From: Gnetum montanum
Lineage: Eukaryota > Streptophyta > Gnetopsida > Gnetales > Gnetaceae
DNA length: 64,000 nucleotides
Assembly: GCA_015680685.1 (NCBI GenBank)
Contig: MNCI01023267.1
Location: forward strand, 398,210 to 462,209
Reading direction: 5' to 3'
The position numbers were made by a program, and so were the translations under genes. Positions 1-11,397 of this stretch are shown here, piece after piece (the stretch's first letter is position 1; each line of letters begins with the position of its first letter). The notes under the pieces were generated by a model. It did no database searches, was not told the DNA's origin, and saw only the letters and a program-made list of their open reading frames with translations.

Positions 1-256
1 TCAACATCATTTTGCAGTTCTTTGGCTATGGATGGTAAGTTGTTTTCCGAGTCGAACGACTTCCAAATTTTCAGGTCATTTGTTTAAACCGACGTCGAGT
101 TTTTTACAACTTTTTAATCGTACGCGCCAAATACACGAAAAAGCGTATTGCAAATTTTCAATAAAATGGAAACATGTGTTTGTTCCAGGATGCTGGGAAA
201 CAGTCCAAACCTGTACTCATAGTCAATATGGCTCCACGACCTGGACTCTGAAATAA
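1..256 (+). CDS. 3' end of an unidentified upstream gene (two partial exons)
   Basis: The window opens inside an exon that ends at 34 with a perfect donor (GATG|GTAAGT). A 154-base T-rich intron (35-188) ends in TTTGTTCCAG, and a last exon follows from 189. An AATAAA signal lies at 278-283. Two frames stay open across the junction. One ends with TGA at 249-251 (tail ...KPVLIVNMAPRPGL), the other with TAA at 254-256. I cannot tell which is used and do not recognise the protein. The splice sites and poly(A) signal are seen directly; that this is a terminal exon of a host gene is inference. Its stop lies only about 350 bases from the GLR start, so the two genes are close tandem neighbours. Confidence 0.45.
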   Translation, partial: QHHFAVLWLWMVSCFPSRTTSKFSGHLFKPTSSFLQLFNRTRQIHEKAYCKFSIKWKHVFVPGCWETVQTCTHSQYGSTTWTLK

Positions 257-277
257 CGACCAGTTCAGCGAAATTAA

Positions 278-283
278 AATAAA
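278..283 (+). promoter_or_regulatory. Poly(A) signal of the upstream gene
   Basis: AATAAA sits 22-27 bases after the candidate stop codons of the terminal exon at 189-256, a normal position for a plant near-upstream element. I saw no clear TATA box between it and the GLR start codon. Confidence 0.4.
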
Positions 284-601
284 GACCTCATCTACCTACT
301 CCGTTCACCCTTTTTGAATGACTTGATCGATCGAGCTCGCAAGACTTTACTATTTGGTGCTCGGACTCGAGTTCTGCAGTCGAGTCAACTTGAATGTCAA
401 CAAAACATGTTCTGCTGTTCAAAGTCTAAACAAATAGCGTTTCTGTCCTCATTTCTGAGACTAAACTCCATCTAACCCTGGTGGACTACCTGAGAGAATG
501 AGTCTTCCCTTCAAGCAACAAGTGATAAAGCTAAGATGCAGATGTTATGGCCTTCTGCATATATGCACATGCCAGTTCATATTTGAGTATTCTTGAACGC
601 T

Positions 602-3600
602 ATGGATTTTGCAAGGAAATTGTACAAGTTGGCCATGGTGGTATTATTTTGCGCAAGCACTGGATTTGCAGCGCAGGCACAAACAAATATAATCAACATA
701 GGAGCTCTGGTGGATAAGGATGCAGCAATAAGCGGTGCAATAGCCAATACAATGGCGCAAATGGCAGTGGAGGACATCAACAACTCCTCCGATATTTTAA
801 ATTCTACGACTCTGTATATCGAAGTGCTGGACGGGAAACACAACGCAGTAGCAGGAGCATTTGCCGTGGCGGATCTCATAAAAAACAACACGGTGGCCAT
901 CGTCGGGCCGCAGTCGTCCGCCGCGGCAGAAGTAATAGCCACAATTGCAGGAGCAGCGCACGTGCCTGTGGTCACATTCGCTGTCTCAAATCCGACGGTG
1001 AACCTGCATCGCTTTCCCTATTTTATGCGCTTATCTCAAAGCGACACAGTGCAAATGAGGGCCGTAGCAGACATTGTGAAGAATTTCAGGTGGAAACAGG
1101 TTGTGGTGCTCTACCTCGACGACGAGCTTGGCACCGGCGGTCTCCCGGTTCTTACCGATGCTCTCAGAGACGCTGGCTGCAAAATCGTAGACAGGGTTCC
1201 ATTCTCTCCGCAGATGAATTCTACTTCTCTGCAAGCGGCTCTGAAGCAACTGCGCTCTCTGCAGACGCGCGTTTTTATCGTTATCATGCGTCCGGACCAG
1301 GGAATTCTGCTCTTGTTGGAGGCTAAGAAATTGGGGCTCATGAATAGTGAGCAAGCTTGGATCTTCACCGAGTCTTTCGTAGGAGGATTCGAGTCTCTGA
1401 ACCCCAGCATTTTGGATTCCTTTACGGGCGTGTTGGGCATCCGGACGTCGCTTCGTCGGACCCCGGCCTTAAAGAAGTTCTATGAAAGATGGCGGAGCCG
1501 ATTTCAGTCTCAGATTCCTACGACGGTGCAGAATCCGCTGGGTACGAGAGCCATAGCACTGTACGAAGCCGTGTGGGCCGTGGCTTATGCCATCGATGCT
1601 CTTGTCCAAGAACAAAAGGAGGGTACCTTCTCCCTCAATTTCAGCGAACCCATCTCTGATGTTGACATCACAAGCCGGATCTTCGGTATAAAACGATTCG
1701 CGCAAGGTGAGCTTCTCAAACAAAAAATACTATCAGTGAATTTTACAGGGCTCGGGACCTTTGTGAGCTTTAATGGCGACGGTGAGCCTTCTGATTGTAA
1801 ATACGAGATCATCAACATTGTGAGGGAGAAGGGCAGGACTTACAAAGTGGTGGGTTCCTGGACATTAACCAACGGTTTGCAGATCAATTCTAGCATGATT
1901 GTTTGGCCTGGTGGATCCAAGGGTCAAGTGCCGAGAGGGTTCAAAATCCCTTTGGAAGGTAAAAAGCTAAGAATTGCAGTTCCGTATCAACAAGGATTTG
2001 CCCGGCTCGTCAATGTTAGCCAGTCTGCGTCTCATGGATACAACGTTACCGGTTTCTGCGTGGATGTATTTGAGGCTGCAGTGTCCACTCTCGGGTTTGA
2101 CCTGCCCAGAGAATATATCCCTTACACCAAGGGAAATGCCTCATCTGATTATTACGACCATATTATACAGCAAATATACCTTCAGGTGCATGCGTTATAT
2201 TAGTTATTTATTGTAATATATCATTTTGTTACATGTTTTCTTCGGTGCGGTATGTTAAAAAGTTAATGGATTCTGTTTTTGTCTTTATTGAAACTCAGAA
2301 CTTTGACGCCGCGGTGGGACCTTTCGCAGCAACAGCAAACCGAAGTAATTACGTGGATTTCACACAGCCTTACTCAGAAACGGGCCTCGTCATGACTGTT
2401 CGCTACGACTCAGGGGAGGACACCGAGGGATTTTATAGTTTCGTGAAACCATTTTCTGCTCCGCTATGGCTGGCTTCATGGATCGCCTTTCTTCTTTTCG
2501 CTGTTATCATCGCTGCAGTGAATAGATTGCTAGGTCATGATCCAGCTCCAGCTCCAAGTGCAGGTACTAGCACCTCTCTAACAAACATTGCATTTTCTTT
2601 TTTCTTTTTGGCTTTCCACCCAACAGCTTAATTATTGACTTTGGTAAACCGCTATGTTCTGCGGATTCCATCACCGGGACATCACCCAACGACAACTAGT
2701 CTCCAAAGGCATATGGTATGAATGTTTCACCATGTATATATAGTTGAATTTCGAAGAAGGAAAAAAATAAAAAAACGGAAAGCAGTTTCTAACTCTTTGC
2801 TCTGTGTTGTGGTTTCCTACCGTTATGCAGGATGGCGTTCTCTTTATTGTTCTTCATGCACAGAAAGACCCTTCTCAAAAACTCAATATTTTCTGAGTTT
2901 CAATTTTATATTTTAAGCGTAATACTGTACATCCGTTTTTGACAGGAAATCAACTATCTAATATTAAATTATATCTTTTTTCTCTGCAAACCAAAGGTTC
3001 CATTCTTGTATATGTACAGTGTTTCCTACTCAATCTTATGGTTTGACTTTTAGAAGAAGGGAAAATTTGATTGGAAATTAAATTTTCACTTAAAGCCAAC
3101 TTTTTGAATGTATCGGACTAATTTCAAGGATACGATGAACATGCAGGAAGTGAGGATGCAAGGACGCACATGGTGAGGTCGATGATGGTGATATGGATGG
3201 TGATGGCACTGGTATTGGTGTCGAGCTACCAAGCCAGTTTTTCATCGTTGCTCACGGCGAGGCAGCTGAGCCCCAAGGCCATGAGCCTGCAGGACGTGCT
3301 CCGCCGCAACCAGTCGGTGGGCTACCATTACGGGGGCTTCGTAGGCAAGTACCTGGAGCGTGAGGAGGGCGTGGCTGAGAACCTGCTGGTGGGCCTCAAG
3401 TCCATGGACGAGTACAGGACCTGCCTCGATAACGGCACCGTCGTGGCCATCTTCGAGTCGGAAGCGACCACCAAAAACATATTTCTGGCGACGTCGTGCA
3501 ACAAGTACACGTCCGTGGGTATGCCGTGGCGTACTGCCGGCTACACCGTGGTGCTAGCCAAGGGCTCTCCCCTGTTGCCGGCGTTGTCGGCGGCGCTGCT

Positions 3601-3889
3601 GCAGGTGACGGAGAGCCCCCATCTGGAGAGGCTGCGACGCAAATGGTTTCCGTCTCTGCCGTGCTCGCGCGTCTCGAATATGGCCGCCTCCACGTCCAAC
3701 ACAATCCAACTGCGCTCCTTCTACTTTCTCTTCTCTTTCACCGCCTCCGTCACCGTTGGTGGCCTTCTTTATCGTCTCTGTTGTTCACTGCGCCAGAAAG
3801 CCAAGGCTGCAGTGGCGCAGGCACCCATCCCTGGGCCCCCAGCGGCTGCACACAAAGCCGACACGGAAATGCAAGTGGTTTCCGAATAG
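602..3889 (+). CDS. GLR: Plant glutamate receptor-like channel (GLR), three exons
   Basis: Exons 602-2185, 2299-2563 and 3147-3889 join in phase (2592 nt, 863 residues, no stops). Start: ATG at 602; a longer reading would need a TTG at 593, and a stop lies just upstream. Order: signal peptide (about 1-27); amino-terminal ligand-sensing domain (about 30-420, with the family-like stretch QSDTVQMRAVADIV); S1 lobe (about 455-560, KKLRIAVP, DFTQPYSETGL); M1 (about 583-604); M3 (about 626-657, ending SSYQASFSSLLTARQL); S2 lobe (about 660-785, with FESEATTKN as the likely ligand-side Glu and ESPHLERLRRKWF at its end); M4 (about 806-828); short Pro/Ala-rich tail. Family role: amino-acid-gated cation (Ca2+) channel of plant membranes. 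Oddity: only about 18 residues lie between M1 and M3 in this model, so the re-entrant pore loop is missing or sits in an unrecognised exon within 2564-3146. Exon 3 is more GC-rich than exon 1. Very likely a GLR; clade not assigned. Confidence 0.9.
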
Positions 3890-5372
3890 TTTTGTATGTG
3901 AAATCTGTGATTAACAACGTAAATCCACTAACAAATCCATCGGACGTGTAACCGTGTGTAATATTTTCTCTATTAGAATGAGTTCCCATATGGGAAATTT
4001 TCTCTGCTTGGCTTTCTCTATTTTTGTGTTAAGGTTTCATCGATGGAACTAATTTATTCACATTTATCTTTCTTTCCAAGATTTTAAATTACTTTCAACT
4101 TTTTTCACCGATGCAAAATTTTCTTTTCTTCTACTAATGTTGAATTTACCGTTTGTTACATGCCTCATAATTGGAGTTAAATAATTTGAGGCAAAAATAT
4201 AACATTCAAATCATTTGTTTGTGTAATAATCTCATTTTTTTTGTCCTTGCTAGCTATTTAACGGTGTACCAACATCATATATTACATTTTACATTGATGG
4301 AAACTGTAGTCATCCATAGCCAACTTACAAATGAACTTGGTATACAACTTACCTACACTTCTTTGTAGCTCTTTGAAAGCCTTCCAAATGATCTTCTCTT
4401 TCTCTTTAGGGAACTAGATCACAACTCTTTTTCAAATTTACTTAGCACCTTTACTTTTTTAGCAAAGGATGCTCAAAGACACCTTAGACAATTTAGTTAT
4501 GAAGTTTGTCACAAGTCATAATAATTAGTCATGGTAACTCCATGTTGTTACTCCTTATGATGCTTATTTATTCAATGTCTTGAAAACCTTGTAACTTAAA
4601 TAATGCTTGCTCTTTATTGCATAATGAAGGTTACAATAGTTCACAATTGAATGTTACAACATCACAAATACTTTTGTATTAGTATAGGAGGTTGTGAATC
4701 ATAATATAGAGTTATGAAACTAATGATTGAGCATTATAACTTACTCAAAGTCTAACATACTAATCCAAATTGCTTACAAATCTTTGAAGTCTTAAATAGA
4801 TATTGTTGAATTTGAGTTGATTTAAGTACACATTAGCTTAGTTAAACTAATGTTTGTGATAGATTATATATTTTATATTTGCATAATTTTGTTATGACTA
4901 CAAAGAAAGAAAGATGAAATGTTTGATTGAATAGAGATCAAGAGAAAAGAGAGTTCTCTAGGACCACTTCTTGGGTAAGGAAGTGCTCAAGACCCAAGGT
5001 TTTAAGGGATGAAACCAAAAGCTTCATCAAAGAAACTAAGTAGTCTTCAAAGTCCAACATGGTTTATGTTACTCATCTAGAAGAGTTTCTTTCTCATGTT
5101 CCAAGGAGGGTGAAAGACCAAAACCAAAAGCGAGGCAAGGATCAAGGGACATCTTCAAGAAATTGAGATCAAACGTAATAAGAGAAGGTATGTAAGTAAT
5201 TTGTTTTGTAAGGGCTCTTTATTATGTAACAAGGTAAAAATTTCTAGTCTCTCATATATCCTATAATGTTGTATGGGCGGGTTATGTGGAGCAAGGCCTC
5301 AATGAAAAAAAACCATCATGGTATTAAAAGGATGCAAAACATTCTTTAATTGTTATTGATTGTTATTGTAAC
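3890..5372. other. Intergenic DNA after the GLR gene
   Basis: AT-rich sequence with many short T and A runs and only short, unconvincing open frames. It presumably includes the GLR 3' untranslated region, but no strong AATAAA was found close to the stop. No repeat or gene recognised. Confidence 0.5.
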
Positions 5373-5377
5373 AATGG

Positions 5378-6294
5378 TGATGAGTCCTGATACCAGACCC
5401 CTATTATTGGACCCCTAATATTGGATAAAAGATATCAGGTCTGATGAGTTCCAATATCGGACCCCCGATATCAGGTACCCGATATCGTAGCCTGGGTAAC
5501 AAAATTGGATATGCGATATTGTGATCCTTGTGTAAGCCTATAAATACACATTTGGGCGTACAGGAAAAAAGGTAGTAAGTTTTATAGTAAACGTAGTAGT
5601 AGAGTCTTTTTGTTCATTTTTAGTTCCTCTCAACTCTTTCTTCAGTGCATGCCCACAGTGTGATGATTGTAATTGTATAGAACCTTTATTTGAGTGTGAC
5701 GTACTTGGACATGCACATGATCGGCAATAAAGATCGAGATTACTTCATCATTGCACCATTCACTTAGTTTTAATTGCTTATTGTTATTGTTATTTATTGT
5801 TTTCCTAATTAATATTTCTTACCCTTCATTTTCTATCCCTATTATTATATGTGGAATGAGTAGGACTTAATCATGAGCATTTAAGTGTGACTACTTGGTA
5901 ACCCAGTAGCGTATCTAGGAGCGCTCAAGTAATATATGCTTGGTAATCCTAGAAGTAGTACATGAGGTCCAAGATGTGTACAAATGATTAAGGATGGATG
6001 CTCATCGCACTTAGGCTAGCTTGGATTCTCTTCTCCCACTCTCTCTTAGCCTAAAATGAAGTTATTTTTCATTGCCTCTAGGAGTAGCACTAGCTTAGGA
6101 CCACATCATACACCTCACTCTGGACTAAACCATATGTGACAAAGCAAATACTAGTCTAGGTGGGAAGACAACGAACTATGATCAACGTGTAACTATCTAG
6201 ATACCACAACTAGCCCGTTTGTGGAGTTCGACTAGATCGTGCATGAACGCTCGTATTCGTATGGTTGAGTGTAGGGGTACCTCACCACTCATCA
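5378..6294 (+). repeat. 5' LTR of A1
   Basis: Begins TGATGAGT, ends ACTCATCA. The first 150 bases (U3) contain several GATATC-centred words (5431, 5467, 5481) and then a TATA box (TATAAATA, 5539-5546). It aligns along its length with the copy at 10486-11392. Confidence 0.92.
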
Positions 6295-6295
6295 T

Positions 6296-6313
6296 TGGTG
6301 CCATTGCCAGGGA
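6296..6313 (+). promoter_or_regulatory. Primer-binding site of A1 (tRNA-Asp type)
   Basis: TGGTGCCATTGCCAGGGA lies one base after the LTR. It matches the complement of the plant tRNA-Asp 3' end except at three sites, each a C-to-T or G-to-A change in a former CG dinucleotide. The tRNA assignment is from general knowledge of Athila-type elements. Confidence 0.75.
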
Positions 6314-6427
6314 TGGTGCTAGTTATTTAGATTAGTTATATCATACAAGATCACTGTAACAAAGTATTCATAATATATCTCTTAGAAAAGAAATTAATTT
6401 TAATTAAGTCACACACGGTTCACAACA

Positions 6428-7590
6428 ATGTCTCTCTCACAAGACTATGACAACACAACAACTAGTAAGGCAATTCATTGGAGAACCAACAAATTATATG
6501 ATGATGAAGACAAAGTTTGGAGTGCTCAATCTTATGCAGGGGTCTCCTATGTACATAAACGAAGACAACATCATCCTAATTCATAAATCATAACCTACCT
6601 AATGACGATGAACCCCTGCTAGCCAATAAGAGCCTAATGCATATACAAGAGGTTGTTCAAATATTCCGTAGGCATCATAAGAAAAGTCGTCTACCCAGGC
6701 TTGATTTAAAAAACTTTTCCAAATTTTTAGGAGGCTATCATTTAGATCTGCAACATCATTTACAAGCCTTCCATGATGCCTAAGTATGGAACAATATTGA
6801 TAATGGATGGCAAAAACTTAAGCTCTTTCCTCTGACACTTGTTGGCCAAGCAAAAGTATGGTATATGTCCTTAAGACCAAAATCAATTTGACATTGGCCA
6901 ACAATGATAGAACTCTTCAATGAAAGATATCAAACTTATGCAAGAGTGTCAGCCTTGAGGAAACAAATCCAAGAGTGGAAACAAGTGCAACATGAACCCT
7001 TGGACATGGCCTTAAAAAGATATTATGCATTGTTAAACAATTGCCTAGGCCATAGATTCTCTAAGGAAAGGCTAATATACCACATCATAGATGGGCTTCA
7101 TAACGAGAGAAGGGAAACCCTAGGGATGTATGCCCTAGGTCAACTATACGAGCTACGAACCCATCAATTACAAGAGCTTATTAAGTGGGTAACAAAAGAA
7201 GAAGGAGAAATGGCTAAATGGGAGAATGTTGAAAGCTCTCAAAAGGACCAAAATCTCGAATTAGCAAAGGTCCATAATCATGAAGAGGAGAAATCAACTC
7301 ACCTCAAGGAGGTGGAATCATCTTTGCTGATACTACAATCACTAGATGAAATTGAGGCAAAGATCAATAAGATGATGGAATGGATACATGAAAAATGTGG
7401 AGAATATGCCAACACTATTAGAGGTAGAACCATGAAGAACCAAGAAGCAGGACAGAACACCCTTAGACAATCAGAAAGAAGAATTGAAGTGAATAAGAAC
7501 TCAATTACTAATCATACATATCAATGTAACATTTTCTTGTACGATCACCCCAAAGGTCAATGCCCCAATCCTATCACATTTACATGAGCA
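6428..7590 (+). pseudogene. Decayed gag of A1
   Basis: A likely start is ATG at 6428 (MSLSQDYDN...). The best open part is 6904-7587, preceded in the same frame by the retrotransposon gag core (WQKLKLFPLTLVGQAKVWY near 6810-6865) with stop codons at about 6781 and 6888. The segment LFNERYQTYARVSALRKQIQ is matched closely by A2 (about 27190-27250) and A3 (about 37370-37430). After it comes a hydrophilic Glu/Lys-rich stretch likely to be coiled coil. Gag forms the virus-like particle shell. Stops and the missing pol make it non-functional here. Confidence 0.75.
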
Positions 7591-9887
7591 TTGGGGAAGA
7601 ATGTTACATCCATAGTTCGTACAAAAATACTATGGTCAATCACAATGGAAAAAATCCCAGTCATGGGGAAGGCCACTCGCAAACTGGTCACACCCTTCAT
7701 ATCATCTGAACCCAAGCGCTTATTAGGTTTAGCATCTTGTTTCCCCAACCGAGTCAACATTCTCTATCTCAACACATTGTTACTATTCTCCTAAGTACTA
7801 TCATCCCATATCCTCTTCCATAGGATCACCACCTCATGTTTCTTATATTTCTTCTTACCCTCAATATTCTCATATTTCACCTCATTCTACATCACCACCA
7901 ATAGTATTTGAAGGTTTTGCACCACAACATTGACCCACGAATGTTACTTGTGCTACTACTATCAACAACAGTGGGAAGCCTCCACAACATCAAAGGCATC
8001 CCTTCTTTAGATGTGGTCATAGAAAGGAGCAACACAGTTCTAAGACCACTGCATTCTCCAACTCAGCACAAGTTCAACACTTTGGTGCATCCTTCTCCTC
8101 GAACACAATACCTTGTGTTGTTATCTAGGCCACTAATCAACACTCCAACAACTAGATGGACCAATGAATATAGCCACATAGGGAGACATATTGATCCTTG
8201 CATACCATCTTACAATCAAGGGTGCCATAGTGGGTCAACTCTGTATCAATTAAACTCATCTTCTAACTTGCCCCACTATGTCAACTTTAATACAGTGTGT
8301 GCACCCCAATTTGGGTACATTCCAACCACAACATCAAAAGACACTTAGTGGTTTGGATGTGACCAAGTCCCAATATTTCCGAAATGCATGGATTCAACCT
8401 TTCCATTTATTAATTCTTGCTATGATCAAAAGTTTAGTTATGGGGGTATCCCTCATTCTAACAAATAGAATTAATAAATGTGTTTCCCTTTCTTTAATCT
8501 TACAATTTTTTTGTTTTCCAGTTTTTCATCTTTCAATTTGTTTTTTTATCTTTTTATTGGTTGTTTCATCTTTTTATTTATTATTTTATCTTTTTATCTT
8601 TTTATGGGTAATCTCATCTATGAATAAAACACTCATGTGACTTGTTGGTTGAGGTGTTGTTCTATGCTATCAAGTCTCAGGTGACTAATTATTTGGACAA
8701 TGAAACCACAACATCCACCCACCCATTCTATTAATAAGAGGTTCTACTTTGGAAATGATGATATTCTTGTCATCATGAAAACTTAAAAGTAATTTTGCGC
8801 TCATTATGCCCAGAGTGAAGAATGATGGACTAAGAAGGAATGGCTAGGGTGTGACATCAAGGGGGTGGATTCTCTCTGGTGACATTTGTAGGAGTTATCA
8901 TGTAGCTTGGTTGTACTAAGATCCTTGTAGATCTAACGACAATGGGAGTAAGAGCAATAAAGGCACTTAATAAAGAAATCCAATGCTATTCTAGGGGGTC
9001 CCACTCGAAAGACATGCAAACATGCCTGAAGTTAGGCAGCTTCTCTAGATTACGCATCAAAAAAGGGGCAAAAAAGAGAGAAGAGAAAGTGTGCCAAAGT
9101 GGCTAGAAAGAAACGAATGTAACGCAAAGAAATTCCAAATCACTCCTCCTTTGAATAAAATGCCAAGTGATCATACACCTTACTGTCATGATGCTCTTAT
9201 GGTTTTCCATCAAAGAATGAAGCAATGCAATGTCACTGATTGAAGGAATGGACTTGGTCTTGATTTTGGAGCAATGGGCTAATGACACATTAATCACATC
9301 CTACACTCAAGATTCATCGTATCTTGGGCCAGTTACCTCATGTCCCAATATTTGCAATCCCTTCTATAATTCATCCCATCTCACTATTCATGTATTTGTG
9401 ACTCGTGTCTTGTGTAGCATTGAATTTATACCTCATCATGGTAGTATCAACATGTGTGTGTTTTGTTGCATTGGTGTAGATTACATTTAACCCTTCTAGT
9501 TCCTACATACATTTTAAGGTGTGGTTACGCAAAGCATTATAGGTTGGAACCTACTTTGGGGAGGACCCACTTGCATGACTTTTTTAATTTGTACTTGTTG
9601 CATACCACCACATCATTTTATATCCTCCAAGTACTTCATTGCCAAATCTATTCTTTCCTTTGTCATCATTTTATCAAACGTTCCTCAAAACCATTACATG
9701 TCCTTTTATGTGTCACCTAAAAAAATTAGGTCTAACATTAAACTTTTAGGGAAACTTCCTTGAAAACATTTCTAACTCTAAAATCATACTAAGCAAAGAA
9801 TTGAACATTTATTAAAGGCAATAAGGTATGAAATAATTGAACTTCTTTCAATAACCTTACTAACAATTGATCTTTGTGTGATTATAG
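7591..9887 (+). other. A1 interior without recognisable pol
   Basis: Where protease, RT and integrase should be there is only short open sequence (7908-8348, 8278-8640), rich in Ser/Thr/His or in Phe from T-tracts. Around 8480-8760 it resembles the post-integrase untranslated region of A2 (about 32200-32640; shared words such as CCACAACATCCACCCA). This suggests that pol was lost by a deletion joining gag to the 3' region, or was never present. Confidence 0.6.
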
Positions 9888-10440
9888 ATGGCCCCTAAAA
9901 GAGGACAACAAGGAGGACCTTCTCAAGGTGCAACTAAACACCCAGGGGGAGGCAAAGGCCAAGGACCTCATGTAGAACATGTAGAGTAGGAGGCACATCA
10001 TTCAACATCTATCAAGGAACTCCTATCATTGCACAATCTAGCCAAGCAAAAGGTAGAGAGGTCAGGGCCCAAGCCTATGAAGAGGAATGATGGCATGTCA
10101 AGGTCAATCAAGTGTTCCCACAGCTACCATGTCCATGGGAATTGTTGACTCCATCAAAAATTGGAACATTAGCATGGACAGCTCATAATCCTCGAATATA
10201 AGAGAAGAATCATTTGGTGCTTCTTCAACGATATCAATCTTGGAAGCTTAGAGCGCAGGACAAAGGAAAAGGCATCCATGGAGGAGCCACCACCACCAGG
10301 AACCACATGAGTTCCACAAGTTTTGTATTTTGTGTCTGTGTCCAAATTTTATTTAATCCCACATTGCGGCATGAAACAATCCATAGTCATTCAATAATCC
10401 CATACCTATCCACTATTTGTAATTGAATGAACTTATTCTC
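9888..10440 (+). pseudogene. Short basic ORF remnant near the 3' end of A1
   Basis: ATG at 9888 opens a 33-codon frame (MAPKRGQQGGPSQGATKHPG..., stop at 9987-9989). It continues past the stop as EAHHSTSIKELLSLHNLAKQ and further degraded coding-like text. Its place between the pol region and the 3' LTR is where Athila elements carry an additional env-like ORF, so it may be a remnant of that. The assignment is inference from position and the basic start. Confidence 0.3.
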
Positions 10441-10485
10441 ACTTTTTTTGACTCAAGGATGAGTTTTTATTTCGTCGTGGGGGTA

Positions 10486-11392
10486 TGATGAGTCTTGATA
10501 TCAAACCCCTGATATCGGGTACAAGATATCAAGTCTGATGAGTCCCAATCTTGGACCCCTAATATTGAGTACCTGATATCACAGCTTGGCTAATGATATC
10601 GGATACACGATATTGTGATCCTTGTGTAAGCCTATAAATACACATTTGGGTGCACAGGAAAAAAGGTAGTCAGTTTTAGAGTAGTAAACGTAGTAGTAGA
10701 GTCTTTTTATTTATTTTTAGTTTCTCTCAACTCTTTCCCTAGTGCATGCCTGCAATGTGATGATTGTAATTGTATGGAACCTTTATTTGAGTGTGACGTA
10801 CTTGGACATGCACATGACCAGCAATAAAGATCGAGATTACTTCATCATTGCAGCATTTACTTAGTTTTAATTGCTTACCGTTATTGTTATTTATTGTTTT
10901 CCTAATTAACATTTCTTACCCTTCATTTTCTATCCTTGTTATTAAACATGGAATGAGTACGACTTAATCATGAGCATTTAAGTGTGACTACTTGGTAACC
11001 CAGTAGCATATCTAGGAGCACTTAAGTAATATATGCTTGGTAATCCCAAAAGTAGTACACGAGGTCCAAGATGTGTATAGATGATTAAGGACAAATGCTC
11101 ATCACACTTAGGCTAGCTTAGATTCTCTTCTTCCACTTTCTCTTAGCTTAACACGAAGTTATTTACCATTGCCTCTAGGAGTAGCACTAGCTTAGGACCA
11201 CATCATACACCTCACTCTACACCAAACCATACATGACAAAGCAAATACTAGTCTAGGTGGGAAGACAATGAACTATGATCAACATGTAACTATCTAGATA
11301 CCACAACTAGCTCGTCTACGGAGTTTGACCAGATTGTGTGTGAATGCTCGTATTCGTATGGTTGAGTGTAGGGGGTACCTCGCCACTCATCA
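10486..11392 (+). repeat. 3' LTR of A1
   Basis: Begins TGATGAGT, ends ACTCATCA, preceded by the polypurine tract GTGGGGGTA. Its U3 has five exact GATATC words (10497, 10511, 10525, 10575, 10595) and a TATA box at 10633-10640. The direct repeat AATGG follows at 11393-11397. Confidence 0.92.
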
Positions 11393-11397
11393 AATGG

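Larger units (their letters stand above)
5378..11392 (+). mobile_element. Athila-like LTR retrotransposon A1, gag-only (non-autonomous), complete ends
   Basis: A 6015-bp element with two LTRs (917 and 907 bp, roughly 92% identical over a stretch I compared), both starting TGATGAGT and ending ACTCATCA, an exact 8-bp inverted terminal repeat. It is flanked by a perfect 5-bp target duplication AATGG (5373-5377 and 11393-11397). A tRNA-Asp-like primer site follows the 5' LTR by one base, and a G-rich polypurine stretch (GTGGGGGTA) precedes the 3' LTR. The interior (4.2 kb) has a decayed gag matching the gag of A2 and A3, but no protease, RT, RNase H or integrase was recognised. It would therefore have depended on a related element for movement. 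Known parallels are gag-only terminal-repeat elements of plants. Confidence 0.9.

Noticed and set aside
593-601. GLR start at TTG 593
   Set aside because: A plant nuclear gene would start at ATG; the in-frame ATG at 602 begins a good signal peptide.
577-975. 132-codon frame on the minus strand over GLR exon 1
   Set aside because: Shadow of the GLR coding sequence; no independent support.
2564-2631. Read-through of GLR exon 2 as a pore segment
   Set aside because: The Phe-rich stretch comes from a T-rich tract that also looks like a 3' splice-site tract (branch-like CTAAC and CCAACAG), and a stop follows; kept only as an alternative in the findings.
7908-8640. Two overlapping open frames in A1 as novel genes
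   Set aside because: Composition is of repeat or T-tract DNA and they lie in the element's decayed interior.
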